This document shows, piece after piece, positions 43,787 through 52,653 of a DNA stretch of 64,000 bases. This DNA comes from JBJXFE01 sp046153875 (GTDB lineage: Bacteria; Planctomycetota; Phycisphaerae; Phycisphaerales; UBA1924). Below the pieces are notes generated by a model. That model was not told the origin of the DNA and ran no database searches. It saw nothing but the letters and a program-made list of their open reading frames with translations. Every line of letters begins with the position of its first letter. Position 1 is the stretch's first letter. Position numbers and translations under genes: made by a program. The stretch spans positions 1 through 64,000 of the forward strand of contig JBJXFE010000008.1 of NCBI GenBank assembly GCA_046153875.1. Reading direction: 5' to 3'.

Positions 43787-44724
43787 CAGTTCAGGTCCTT
43801 CTCATAGCCCAGTTCGATCAGCCCCGCGCCGCCCGCTTCCTTGAACCACGTCTTCGCGTCACCGGTCAGGTAGGTCTTCCAGTCGCCGACTTCGCCGTGG
43901 CGGAAGAACGACCCGTTGTCCTCGCGTCCGAAGCCCGCGGCGGTCTTGCTGCCCTGCGAGACCGGCTCCGCGTCGGCGGGATCGAGCCCGAGGAAGCGGT
44001 ACATCGCGGCCCGCTGCGGCTCCAGGTCGGTGTGCAGCGTTTCGTAGCGCACTGCGTGTATCGTCGTCCGCCGCTCGCCGTTCCGCGACTTGCGAACAAC
44101 CCCCGCGTCGTGCGTCACCCAGTTGGCCCAGCGCTGGGCCGCGTAGCGCACCCACGCCTCGTCGGTGAGGAGCCGCTCCGGGTTCGACGAGAACTCCGCC
44201 GCGTTCGCGCGGAAGGCCTCCGCGTCCGCGAGGAACCGCTCGTGGAGCGCCGGCGGCACGGCGGCGCGGATCACCGGCGGCGGCTGGCGCAGCAGGTGGT
44301 ACCGCCAGCTCACCAGCACGTCGCGGCCGTCCCGCTGCGCGAGGATGAACGGCGCGCCCGGCACCATCGGCGAGCCGTTCACCGGCAGGGTGTGCGGCGT
44401 GCGGTCGCCGAGGATCGTCGCTCCGGGCTTGTCTGATGCGGCCGCGGCGCAACGACGAACCATTTCCGCCACGCACTCGTCCAGGACGGTCCGCACCGGC
44501 TCGCGGCCCACGACGTGCCACGTCTGGGCCTGGAGCTGCTGGACGGCCTGGTGGACATGGTCGAGGTGGAACTCGCCCTTGCAGCAGATGCGCGGGTGGA
44601 GGTTGAGCAGCGCGCCGACCCAGTTGGTCCCGGACCGGGGATGGCCGCGCAGGAAGAACAGCGAGGTCTGTGGCCGAGCCACGACCTGCTGCACCCGCCA
44701 CGCCAGGCGTCTGATCCGGTTCAT
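43783..44724 (-). CDS. Sulfotransferase (PAPS-dependent), copy 2
   Basis: 313 residues, clearly related over its full length to copy 1: FFLRGHPRSGTNWVGALLNLHP, ILGDRTPHTLP, RDGRDVLVSWRYHLL, LHTDLEPQRAAMYRFLGLDP and GDWKTYLTGDAKTWFKE. R30 replaces the Lys of the PAPS loop, as in many carbohydrate sulfotransferases. It is transcribed first of the pair. No ribosome site is seen before the ATG. Its position between groES and groEL1 is unusual; a link to chaperones may be only local. Confidence 0.87.
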   Translation of the reverse strand: MNRIRRLAWRVQQVVARPQTSLFFLRGHPRSGTNWVGALLNLHPRICCKGEFHLDHVHQAVQQLQAQTWHVVGREPVRTVLDECVAEMVRRCAAAASDKPGATILGDRTPHTLPVNGSPMVPGAPFILAQRDGRDVLVSWRYHLLRQPPPVIRAAVPPALHERFLADAEAFRANAAEFSSNPERLLTDEAWVRYAAQRWANWVTHDAGVVRKSRNGERRTTIHAVRYETLHTDLEPQRAAMYRFLGLDPADAEPVSQGSKTAAGFGREDNGSFFRHGEVGDWKTYLTGDAKTWFKEAGGAGLIELGYEKDLNW

Positions 44725-44745
44725 GCAGGCTGCTCATCGCTGAAA

Positions 44746-44884
44746 ACCAAGGCGGTACGCTGAGATCGCGGAGGCCTCGCAGAGAACGCGGAGAGAGGCG
44801 AGGAGCGGGAAGGCTTGCTCCTGAACACCAAACTGCTCTCGGCGACCTCTGCGTCTTCACTCTGGGAACTCTGCGTACTTCTTC
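44746..44884. repeat. CGCAGAG-type repeats between groES and sulfotransferase
   Basis: The left half has GTACGCTGAG, CGCGGAGG, CGCAGAGAACGCGGAG; the right half, read on the other strand, has GTACGCAGAG, CCAGAGTG, CGCAGAGGTCGCCGAGAG. The two halves face each other as an imperfect inverted pair. It fills nearly all of the gap and looks like a degenerate dispersed repeat. Confidence 0.5.
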
Positions 44885-45175
44885 TCACCCTTCGATGACC
44901 CCGAGCAACTCCGTCTCGCGCAGGATCAGGTGCTTGTCGCCCTTGATTTCGACCTCGGTGCCCGCGTACTTGCCGAAGACGACGGTGTCGCCGGTGCGGA
45001 CGGTGGGGTGGGCGCGCTTGCCGTTCTCCAGGCGCTTGCCCGGCCCGGCCGCGACGACCTTGCCCTTCATGGGGCGTTCCTTGGCCGTGTCGGGCAGGTA
45101 GATGCCCGAGGCGGTCTTGGACTCGTTCTCGAGGGGCTTGACAAGGATGCGGTCTTCGAGGGGCTTGATGGCCAT
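44885..45175 (-). CDS. groES: Co-chaperonin GroES
   Basis: 96 residues. IKPLEDRILVKPLENESKTASGIYLPDTAKERPMKGKVVAAGPGK contains the normal N-terminal strand and mobile loop; TVVFGKYAGTEVEIKGDKHLILRETELLGVIEG is the usual ending. It caps GroEL rings. GGAGAC lies before the ATG. It is downstream of groEL2 (68 bases), the reverse of the common groES-groEL order. Confidence 0.96.
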   Translation of the reverse strand: MAIKPLEDRILVKPLENESKTASGIYLPDTAKERPMKGKVVAAGPGKRLENGKRAHPTVRTGDTVVFGKYAGTEVEIKGDKHLILRETELLGVIEG

Positions 45176-45243
45176 ATCTGTGTCTCCAGGTCAGTGGTTG
45201 TGCTGTCGGGTGTTCCGTGGGGATCGCGGGCGGAGCGTTGGGA

Positions 45244-46977
45244 TCAGAAGTCCATTCCACCCATGCCCGGCATCCCGCCTCCCATGCCGCCGCCCATTCC
45301 TCCCATGCCGCCGCCACCCGGCGGGCCGGCGTCCTTCTTCTCGGGGCGCGTCGTGATGATGCAGTCCGCGGCGAGCAGCACGCTGGCCACGCTCGCGGCG
45401 TTCTGCAGGGCGCTGCGGTCCACCTTGGTCGGGGTGATGACGCCCTGGTCGATCAGGTTGCCGTACTCGCCGGTCAGGGCGTTGTAGCCAAACTCGGGTT
45501 TGTCGCTCTCGGTGACCTTCGCCACGACGACGGTGCCCTTGGCGCCCGCGTTGTCGGCGATGGTCCGTGTGGGCACGGCCAGGGCTTTGTGGACGATATC
45601 GAGCCCGGCCGCGAAGTCGTAGCGGACCTGCCCGACGTCGTCGGAAGTCTTGTCGTCGCCGGCCTTGCCGAAGACGGCCTTGAACTCGCGCATTTTCTCG
45701 ATGGCCTTGCGGGCGCGGAGGAAGGAGACGCCGCCGCCGGGGACGATCCCCTCGGCGACCGCGGCGCGGGTCGCGTGCAGGGCGTCCTCGACGCGGGCCT
45801 TCTTTTCCTTGAGCTCGGCCTCGGAGGCGGCCCCGACCTGGATCTGGGCGACGCCGCCGGCGAGCTTGGCGAGCCGCTCCTGGAGCTTCTCGCGGTCGTA
45901 GTCGCTGGTCGTGGTCTCGATCTCGCGGCGGATCTGCTCGATGCGACCCTGGATGGCCTTGGTCTGGCCCGCGCCCTCGATGATGGTGGTGTTCTCGGCG
46001 TCGATCTCGACCTTCTTGGCCATGCCGAGCTGCTTGAGCTCGACCTTGTCGAGCTCGAGGCCCAGGTCCTTCATGATCGGGTCGGCGCCGGTGAGGACGG
46101 CGATGTCCTCGAGCATGGCCTTGCGCCGGTCGCCGTAGCCGGGGGCCTTGACGGCGCAGACCTGGAGCGTGCCGCGGAGCTTGTTGATGACGAGGGTGGC
46201 GAGGGCCTCGCCGCTCACGTCCTCGGCGATGATGAGCAGCGGGCGCTTGGCCTGCATGACCTTCTCGAGCAGCGGGATGAGCTTGGTCACGTTCTCGATC
46301 TTGTCCTCGTGGACGAGCACGAGGGCCTTGTCGAGCGAGACCTTCATGGCGTCGGCGTCGGTGACGAAGTTTGCCGAGAGGTACCCGCGGTCGAACTGCA
46401 TCCCTTCGACGACGGTCACTTCGGTCTGGAGGCCTTTGCCCTCCTCGACGGTGATGACGCCGTCCTTGCCGACCTTCTCGAAGGCGTCGGCCATGATCTG
46501 GCCGATGGCGGCATCGTTGTTCGCGCTGATGGAGGCGACGTTCTGGATGTCCGCCTTGCCCTTGACAGGGCGGGACAGGGTGTCGATCTCGGCGGAGGCG
46601 ACCTCGACCGCAGCCTTCATGCCGCGGATGAGGGCGTTCGCGTCCACTCCGGCGGTGATGTAGCGGAGGCCTTCGCGGAAGAGGGCCTCGGCGAGGACCG
46701 TTGCGGTGGTCGTGCCGTCGCCCGCGTCATCGCTGGTCTTGCTGGCGGCTTCCTTGACGAGGAGGGCGCCCATGTTCTCGGCCTTGTTCCGCAGCTCGAT
46801 TTCCTCGGCCACGGACACGCCGTCTTTGGTCACGGTGGGCCCGCCCCAGGATTTGTCGAGGACGGCGTTGCGGCCCTTCGGGCCGAGCGTTGCCTTGACC
46901 GCCCGGGCGAGTTTCTCGACGCCCGAGAGGAGGGCGGCGCGGGCGTCCGTGTCGAACGTGAGTTCCTTCACCGGCAT
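45244..46977 (-). CDS. groEL: Chaperonin GroEL, canonical copy with GGM tail
   Basis: 577 residues. Standard motifs: VTKDGVSVAEEIEL, AGDGTTTATVLAEAL, YDREKLQERLAKLAGGVAQI, VPGGGVSFLRA. It ends in GGGMGGMGGGMGGGMPGMGGMDF, the flexible tail of housekeeping GroEL. An insert near residue 425 (MREFKAVFGKAGDDKTSDDVGQ) adds about 20 residues. It heads the folding block with groES next. GGAGAAG precedes the ATG. The 300 bases upstream contain no TA dinucleotide before 47283, so no TANNNT box is possible; an alternative sigma factor is likely, but no CIRCE or sigma-32 consensus was found. Confidence 0.96.
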   Translation of the reverse strand: MPVKELTFDTDARAALLSGVEKLARAVKATLGPKGRNAVLDKSWGGPTVTKDGVSVAEEIELRNKAENMGALLVKEAASKTSDDAGDGTTTATVLAEALFREGLRYITAGVDANALIRGMKAAVEVASAEIDTLSRPVKGKADIQNVASISANNDAAIGQIMADAFEKVGKDGVITVEEGKGLQTEVTVVEGMQFDRGYLSANFVTDADAMKVSLDKALVLVHEDKIENVTKLIPLLEKVMQAKRPLLIIAEDVSGEALATLVINKLRGTLQVCAVKAPGYGDRRKAMLEDIAVLTGADPIMKDLGLELDKVELKQLGMAKKVEIDAENTTIIEGAGQTKAIQGRIEQIRREIETTTSDYDREKLQERLAKLAGGVAQIQVGAASEAELKEKKARVEDALHATRAAVAEGIVPGGGVSFLRARKAIEKMREFKAVFGKAGDDKTSDDVGQVRYDFAAGLDIVHKALAVPTRTIADNAGAKGTVVVAKVTESDKPEFGYNALTGEYGNLIDQGVITPTKVDRSALQNAASVASVLLAADCIITTRPEKKDAGPPGGGGMGGMGGGMGGGMPGMGGMDF

Positions 46978-47297
46978 GGGGCTTCTCCGAGTTTGGTTCG
47001 AATTGCTTGGGGCGAGGTGGCTGGTTGATTTGTTCGGGTCTTGTCAGACAGGGCTGGGCGATGCTGGTTCGCGTCCGCGGCGCGCAGTCTCCGCACCGAA
47101 CCAAGGGCAACGACGGTGCCACGGGGCGTGTGAATCGGTCAACGCTCAAGCGGCAGCAGCGGGGGATCATCACCCCGGCGCGCCGGGGCGTCTGTCACAT
47201 GGACGCTGGCCGGGTCGGAGGACTGCCGAAGTGGCAGGCGCCCCAGGTGTCGCCGCCCGCGGCACCGTCGAGTGCCGGTTGCTACGATCCGGGCCCC
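46978..47297. other. 320-base gap between divergent groEL2 and nuoA
   Basis: No gene is seen. It holds a 16-bp perfect palindrome CCCCGGCGCGCCGGGG at 47173-47188, and no TA dinucleotide from 46978 to 47282, where chance would give several. CTTGAG on the minus strand (47145-47150) recalls a heat-shock -35 box but has no partner at the right distance. The nuoA -10 box is at the right end. Confidence 0.5.
47283..47288 (+). promoter_or_regulatory. -10 box TACGAT of nuoA, 9 nt before ATG
   Basis: TACGAT, nine bases, then ATG 47298, with no Shine-Dalgarno. The identical hexamer precedes mnmA. Confidence 0.4.
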
Positions 47298-47711
47298 ATG
47301 CCGACCTTGCCCGTGCAGTCCATGCTCGCGCAGTCCGGGCTCGTCGCGTACCTGCCCATTCTGCTGATCCTGATGATGGCGATCACGTTCGCGGTCGCCA
47401 ACCTGGTGCTCACTAGGATGCTCGGCCCGTCGCGGGCGGGGGCGGTCAAGGGCATCACGTACGAGTCGGGCATGAACCCGGTGGGCACGGCCCGCAAGCG
47501 GTTCAACGTGCGGTTCTACCTGATCGCGGTCGTGTTCCTCGTGTTCGACGTGGAGATCGTTTTCCTGTACCCGTGGGCCGCGACGTTCGCCAACCTCGAG
47601 CCCAGCGGCGAGCTCGCGGGCCTGTGGCTCGGGCGGATCATGTTCTTCCTGTTCACGACGGTTGTCGCGTACCTCTACGGGTGGCGCAAGGGCGTCTTCA
47701 GGTTCGACTGA
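47298..47711 (+). CDS. nuoA: NADH-quinone oxidoreductase subunit A
   Basis: 137 residues with three membrane helices: GLVAYLPILLILMMAITFAVANLVL, RFNVRFYLIAVVFLVFDVEIVFLYPWA and LGRIMFFLFTTVVAYLYGWRKG. The conserved loop YESGMNPVGTARKRFNVRFY lies between helix 1 and 2. This is a core membrane-arm subunit of complex I. No other nuo gene is in the window although nuoA usually starts the nuoA-N operon. The start at ATG 47298 removes a low-complexity upstream extension. Confidence 0.93.
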   Translation: MPTLPVQSMLAQSGLVAYLPILLILMMAITFAVANLVLTRMLGPSRAGAVKGITYESGMNPVGTARKRFNVRFYLIAVVFLVFDVEIVFLYPWAATFANLEPSGELAGLWLGRIMFFLFTTVVAYLYGWRKGVFRFD

Positions 47712-47716
47712 CCGCG

Positions 47717-47722
47717 TACCCT
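47717..47722 (+). promoter_or_regulatory. -10 box TACCCT of the DUF2752 gene
   Basis: TACCCT, seven bases, then ATG 47730. The box begins six bases after the nuoA stop codon, implying a separate leaderless start. Confidence 0.4.
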
Positions 47723-47729
47723 TTCCGCG

Positions 47730-48167
47730 ATGCCGCAGCCCGCCGGGATTGGTGAACGCCTCCTCGCGGGCGCGGGCGCGCTGGCCTGCCTGGGGGTTCT
47801 GTGGCTCGCCGCGACGCTGACGCCCGACCCCGCGGGGCACGGCACGCACACGCAGATCGCTCCGTGGATGACCCCGTGCGCCTGGCCGCTGGTCTTTGGT
47901 ATTCCCTGCCCGACCTGCGGGATGACGACGGCGTTCGCCCACGCGGCCGACGGCGCGCCGTGGGCTGCCCTGCGGGCGCAACCGCTGGGAGGGCTGCTGG
48001 CCCTGGGTGCGGCGACGGGGTTCTGGGTGGGTCTGCACGGGTGCGTGTTCGGCTCGCGGATCGGGCGGGTTTATGGCACACTGCTGCGCCCGCGCGTGCT
48101 CTGGGGGCTGGTCGCCCTGGCGGCCGGCGCCTGGGGCTACGCGATCGCAACTTGGCCGGTCGCGTGA
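47730..48167 (+). CDS. DUF2752 small membrane protein
   Basis: 145 residues. PLVFGIPCPTCGMTTAFAHAADG carries the CPxCGxT signature of DUF2752; hydrophobic stretches flank it (LAGAGALACLGVLWLAATL; LGGLLALGAATGFWVGLHGCVF; GLVALAAGAWGYAIATW). Function unknown across the family. Nothing in the neighbourhood, a lone nuoA and a lipoprotein gene, points to a role. Confidence 0.85.
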   Translation: MPQPAGIGERLLAGAGALACLGVLWLAATLTPDPAGHGTHTQIAPWMTPCAWPLVFGIPCPTCGMTTAFAHAADGAPWAALRAQPLGGLLALGAATGFWVGLHGCVFGSRIGRVYGTLLRPRVLWGLVALAAGAWGYAIATWPVA

Positions 48168-48206
48168 CGTATCGTCCCGGACGCGCCACCCCCGGAGGAC
48201 CGCCCG

Positions 48207-48905
48207 ATGACCACCCATCACCGCCGCGACCGCCGGAGACCGCTGACGGCGGCGCGTCGGGGCGCGACGGTCGTGATGCTGGGGACGGTCTTCGCCGGGC
48301 TGGGCGGGTGCCAGATCTTCGGGTTCTTCGCGGCGGCCAACGCGGAGTATCAGAAGACCAAGCCGCGTGACATCGACGCGGTGTACGACGGTCTCAAGGG
48401 CAAGACGTTTGCCGTGGTCGTCGCCGCGGACCGCATGGTCCAGGCGAGCTACCCGGGCGTTGTCGAGGAGATCACGGCGCGGGTGAGCGAACGGCTGGCC
48501 AAGAACACCGATCGGAGCGGCTGGATCCCGCCCGAGAAGCTCCTGGCGCACCTCTACTCGAACCCGCGATGGGTCGCCATGCCGCGCGGCGAGCTGGCCC
48601 GGGAGCTCGGCGTCGATCGGCTCATCCTGATCGAACTCACCGAGTTCCGCCTCCACGAGCCCGGCAACCAGTACACGTGGGACGGGGCGGCCTCGGGGAC
48701 CGTCGCGGTGATCGAGGGCGAGTCGGCGATGCCGGATGAGTTCGTGTTCCAGCGGGCGGTCCGCGTGAAGTACCCGGACGGCACGGCGTTCACGCCGACG
48801 GACGTCGCGGGCAGCGCGGTCGCGTCGGTGCTGGTCCAGCGGTTCACGGACCGGGCGTCGTGGCTGTTCTACACGCACAAGGAAACGGGCGAGATGGCCT
48901 ATTGA
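48207..48905 (+). CDS. Predicted lipoprotein, unknown function (first of two)
   Basis: 232 residues. A positively charged start and hydrophobic stretch lead to the lipobox LGGC with C35, so it should be lipidated. The mature part has a domain (FAVVVAADRMVQASYPGVVEEITARVSERLAKN ... ELGVDRLILIELTEFRL) in the style of LpoB or CsgG-like envelope proteins. The next gene encodes a similar protein (VYAAVEEYRL-type strand and lipobox), suggesting a duplicated pair. GGAGG at 48195-48199 fits the ATG. The role is unknown. Confidence 0.75.
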   Translation: MTTHHRRDRRRPLTAARRGATVVMLGTVFAGLGGCQIFGFFAAANAEYQKTKPRDIDAVYDGLKGKTFAVVVAADRMVQASYPGVVEEITARVSERLAKNTDRSGWIPPEKLLAHLYSNPRWVAMPRGELARELGVDRLILIELTEFRLHEPGNQYTWDGAASGTVAVIEGESAMPDEFVFQRAVRVKYPDGTAFTPTDVAGSAVASVLVQRFTDRASWLFYTHKETGEMAY

Positions 48906-48915
48906 AAGGGGTTTG

Positions 48916-49572
48916 ATGCGCGTCGCACGCCCATTCGCGCTGCCCGTCCTGCTCGCCGTGTGCCTCGCCGGGGTCGCGGGGTGCAACGTGGTCGCGCCGG
49001 TGTACCTCGCGGTCCACGGGCCGGAGAAGGCGCCCGCGGTGTTCACGCTCGACAAGGAGCGCACGGGCGTGATCTTCGTGGATGACCGGGGGAACCGCCT
49101 GCCGCGGCGTGCGCTGCGGGTGCAGATGGCGGAGGCGGGCGAGAAGGTCATCCTCAAGAAGCGTCTGGTCAAGGACATGGTGTCGGGTCAGTCGGCGCTC
49201 CAGGCTTCGGCGGCGGACCGGGGGGGCAAGCTCCTCTCGATCGCCGAGATCGGGCGGGCGGTGGGGGCCCAGCAGGTCATCTACGCCGCGGTTGAGGAGT
49301 ACCGGTTGTCGCCCGACGGTCAGACGTTCGAGCCGAGCTTGACGCTGCGCGTGAAGGTGATCGACGCGGTCAATGACAAGCGGGTGTGGCCCGAGGACCG
49401 CGCGGGGCACGTGGTGGTCGTGCGGCTTCCGTCGCAGCAGGGCTCACCCCCGACCGGCAGCGCGGAGCGGGCCCGCGTCGAGGACGCGCTGGCGGCGGCG
49501 GCGGGCGCGGCCCTGTCGCGGCTCTTCTACAAGCACGAAGTTCCCAAAGGCCCGAACGCGCCCGAGTCCTGA
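48916..49572 (+). CDS. Predicted lipoprotein, unknown function (second of two)
   Basis: 218 residues from ATG 48916. The lipobox is VAGC with C23. Sequence after it resembles the previous product: IAEIGRAVGAQQVIYAAVEEYRLSPDG beside ELARELGVDRLILIELTEFRLHEPG, then ALAAAAGAALSRLFYKHE beside AVASVLVQRFTDRASWLFYTHKE. It starts 10 bases after that gene; AAAGGGG precedes the ATG. Probably one operon with the genes up to 51247, with an envelope function. Confidence 0.75.
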   Translation: MRVARPFALPVLLAVCLAGVAGCNVVAPVYLAVHGPEKAPAVFTLDKERTGVIFVDDRGNRLPRRALRVQMAEAGEKVILKKRLVKDMVSGQSALQASAADRGGKLLSIAEIGRAVGAQQVIYAAVEEYRLSPDGQTFEPSLTLRVKVIDAVNDKRVWPEDRAGHVVVVRLPSQQGSPPTGSAERARVEDALAAAAGAALSRLFYKHEVPKGPNAPES

Positions 49573-49580
49573 TCCACGCC

Positions 49581-50735
49581 ATGCGGGTCCTCCACCTGAT
49601 CGACGACCCCGCGCCGCACCCGGGGGTGGTCGGCCGCGCCGACGGCGTGCTGCACGCGTGCCGCCTGCTCCACGGGCTCGACGGGCATGACCACGGTGTG
49701 TGCATCGTCGGGAACCGGGACCTGGCGGAGGAGGCCGAGCGGGTCGGTTTGAACGTCGCCGCACGCGTGCCCGCGACCCTGCGCGTGCCGTGGATGGCGT
49801 GGCGGGCGCTGCGGCGGGTCGTGCGGCACGGGCGCCCGCCCGACGTGGTTCATTGCTGGTCCCCGGCGACGCTGCTGCTGGCGCGGTTGGCGGTGGGCGC
49901 GGGCGCGCCGCGCTGCGCGGCGCTGCTCGATCCGCCGCCGCCGGACGCCGACGCCCGCCGCCGGGCCGCCGCCCGGTGCGCCGGGGCGCTCGTGGCCGCG
50001 TGCAACCCCGCGGCGCGGGAGGAGTGGGTCAGCGCGGGGATCGACGAAGGGCGCGTCGTCGTCGCTTCGCCGCCGGTGACGCCCGGGGAAGTCGAGGTGA
50101 CGCGCCGCGGCGCGATCCGGCGGCGGCTGGGGCTCTCCCCGGTCGAGACCGCCGTGCTGCTCGTCGGCGATCACCCGCACGCGGACGGCGTGCGCTTTGT
50201 GTTCCTGCTCGGGCTGCTGGGCGTGGCGGGCGTGAGGTTCACCGGCGTTCTTCCCCGCGGGGCGCGGCAGTTCGACCGCGGCGTGCGCTACTCCACGAAT
50301 GGCGCGCGGCACAACCGGCTGATCGTCTCGGACCTGTCGGAGTCGCGGCTGCTGCCCGGGATGGACGCGGCGGTGATCGACGGCGGCGGGATCGGGCCGA
50401 CCTCAGCGCTCGCGCCGCGTCCGGCGGCGTCGGCGCTGCCGATCGCCCGGGCTCACGCTGTCGGCGTGCCGGTGGTGGCGCCGGCGTGGGCGGATGATGA
50501 ACGGCTCTACCCCCGCGAGGCCGCGGGCGGGCTGCTGGCAATCAACCACGCGCTGCCGGAGCTGGCGCGCGTGCTCCGCCCGATCGTCTCCGACCGCGGG
50601 CGGCGCATCACCCTCGGGCGGCTCGTCCGCGAGAACCTCACGGGTTGGCGGCCCGGCGAGCTGTTCGTGGCGCAGGTCGGGGCGCTGTGGGCCCGAGCGG
50701 CCCGGCCCGGCGCTACGCGGGGGGGGGGCGTGTGA
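49581..50735 (+). CDS. Glycosyltransferase, GT4-like
   Basis: 384 residues from ATG 49581, eight bases after the lipoprotein gene. MRVLHLIDDPAPHPGVVGRADGVLHACRLLHGLDGHDHGVCIVG is an N-terminal Rossmann domain for an acceptor; PPDVVHCWSPATLLLARLAVGAG and VVVASPPVTPGEVEVTRRGAIRRRLGLSPVETAVLLVGDHPHADG are typical of family 4. The end (VGVPVVAPAWADDERLYPREAAGGLLAINHALPELARVL) matches the donor-binding half. The EX7E motif is not clearly seen. A G10 tract lies near the 3' end (50719-50728). Sugar and acceptor unknown. Confidence 0.78.
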   Translation: MRVLHLIDDPAPHPGVVGRADGVLHACRLLHGLDGHDHGVCIVGNRDLAEEAERVGLNVAARVPATLRVPWMAWRALRRVVRHGRPPDVVHCWSPATLLLARLAVGAGAPRCAALLDPPPPDADARRRAAARCAGALVAACNPAAREEWVSAGIDEGRVVVASPPVTPGEVEVTRRGAIRRRLGLSPVETAVLLVGDHPHADGVRFVFLLGLLGVAGVRFTGVLPRGARQFDRGVRYSTNGARHNRLIVSDLSESRLLPGMDAAVIDGGGIGPTSALAPRPAASALPIARAHAVGVPVVAPAWADDERLYPREAAGGLLAINHALPELARVLRPIVSDRGRRITLGRLVRENLTGWRPGELFVAQVGALWARAARPGATRGGGV

Positions 50736-51247
50736 CACCCGGCGCGCGAACCGGGACGGACGAGCGCGTCGGCGTGCTGTTCGTCTGCCTGGGCAACATC
50801 TGCCGCTCTCCGTTGGCGGAGGGCATCTTCATCCACCTCGCGCGGGAACGCGACGTGCTCGGCGGGTTCCACGTCGATTCGTGCGGTACGGGCGGGTGGC
50901 ACGTCGGCGGGCCGGCGGACCATCGCTCGATCGCGGTCGCGCGCCGGCACGGCATCGAGCTGACGAGCGTCGCGCGCCGGTTCGAACCGGAGCGCGACCT
51001 GGTGCGGTTTCGCTGGCTGATCCCCATGGACCGGTCCAACGCTCGGTCGCTCCTCGCGGGCGGGGCCGAGCCGGCGCGGGTGCGGCTCATGCGGTCGTTC
51101 GACCCCGCGCTGGCGGGTCGGCCCGAGGACGAGCTGGACGTGCCCGACCCCTACGAATGGCCCGGCGACGGCTTCGAGGAGACGTACCGGATGCTGCGAT
51201 CGGCGTGCGAAGGGATGCTGGCGAAGCTGATGAACAGTGAGGCGTGA
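50732..51247 (+). CDS. Low-molecular-weight protein tyrosine phosphatase
   Basis: 171 residues from GTG 50732, which overlaps the glycosyltransferase stop as GTGA. The catalytic loop C-x5-R is C19-LGNIC-R25 followed by SPLAEG, and the general acid Asp is in DVPDPYEW. Bacterial members such as Wzb remove phosphate from tyrosine kinases that govern polysaccharide export; no kinase (Wzc-like) is seen in the window. The linkage to a glycosyltransferase fits a polysaccharide role, by inference. Confidence 0.92.
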   Translation: MTPGARTGTDERVGVLFVCLGNICRSPLAEGIFIHLARERDVLGGFHVDSCGTGGWHVGGPADHRSIAVARRHGIELTSVARRFEPERDLVRFRWLIPMDRSNARSLLAGGAEPARVRLMRSFDPALAGRPEDELDVPDPYEWPGDGFEETYRMLRSACEGMLAKLMNSEA

Positions 51248-51297
51248 GCCGGTGATCCCGGCTGGATGCTCACGTGGTCCGGTACTGACTGCCCTGT

Positions 51298-52635
<1,338 letters not shown>

Positions 52636-52653
52636 GCGTGGAATCCGCTCGTT

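Noticed and set aside
46978..47297. CIRCE or sigma-32 element for groEL2
   Set aside because: No TTAGCACTC/GAGTGCTAA half site; CTTGAG on the minus strand has no CCCCAT at 13-15 bases.
51247..51263. Terminator between the phosphatase gene and sucB
   Set aside because: AGCCGG-TGATC-CCGGCT forms only a 6-bp stem with no T-run, too weak to list.
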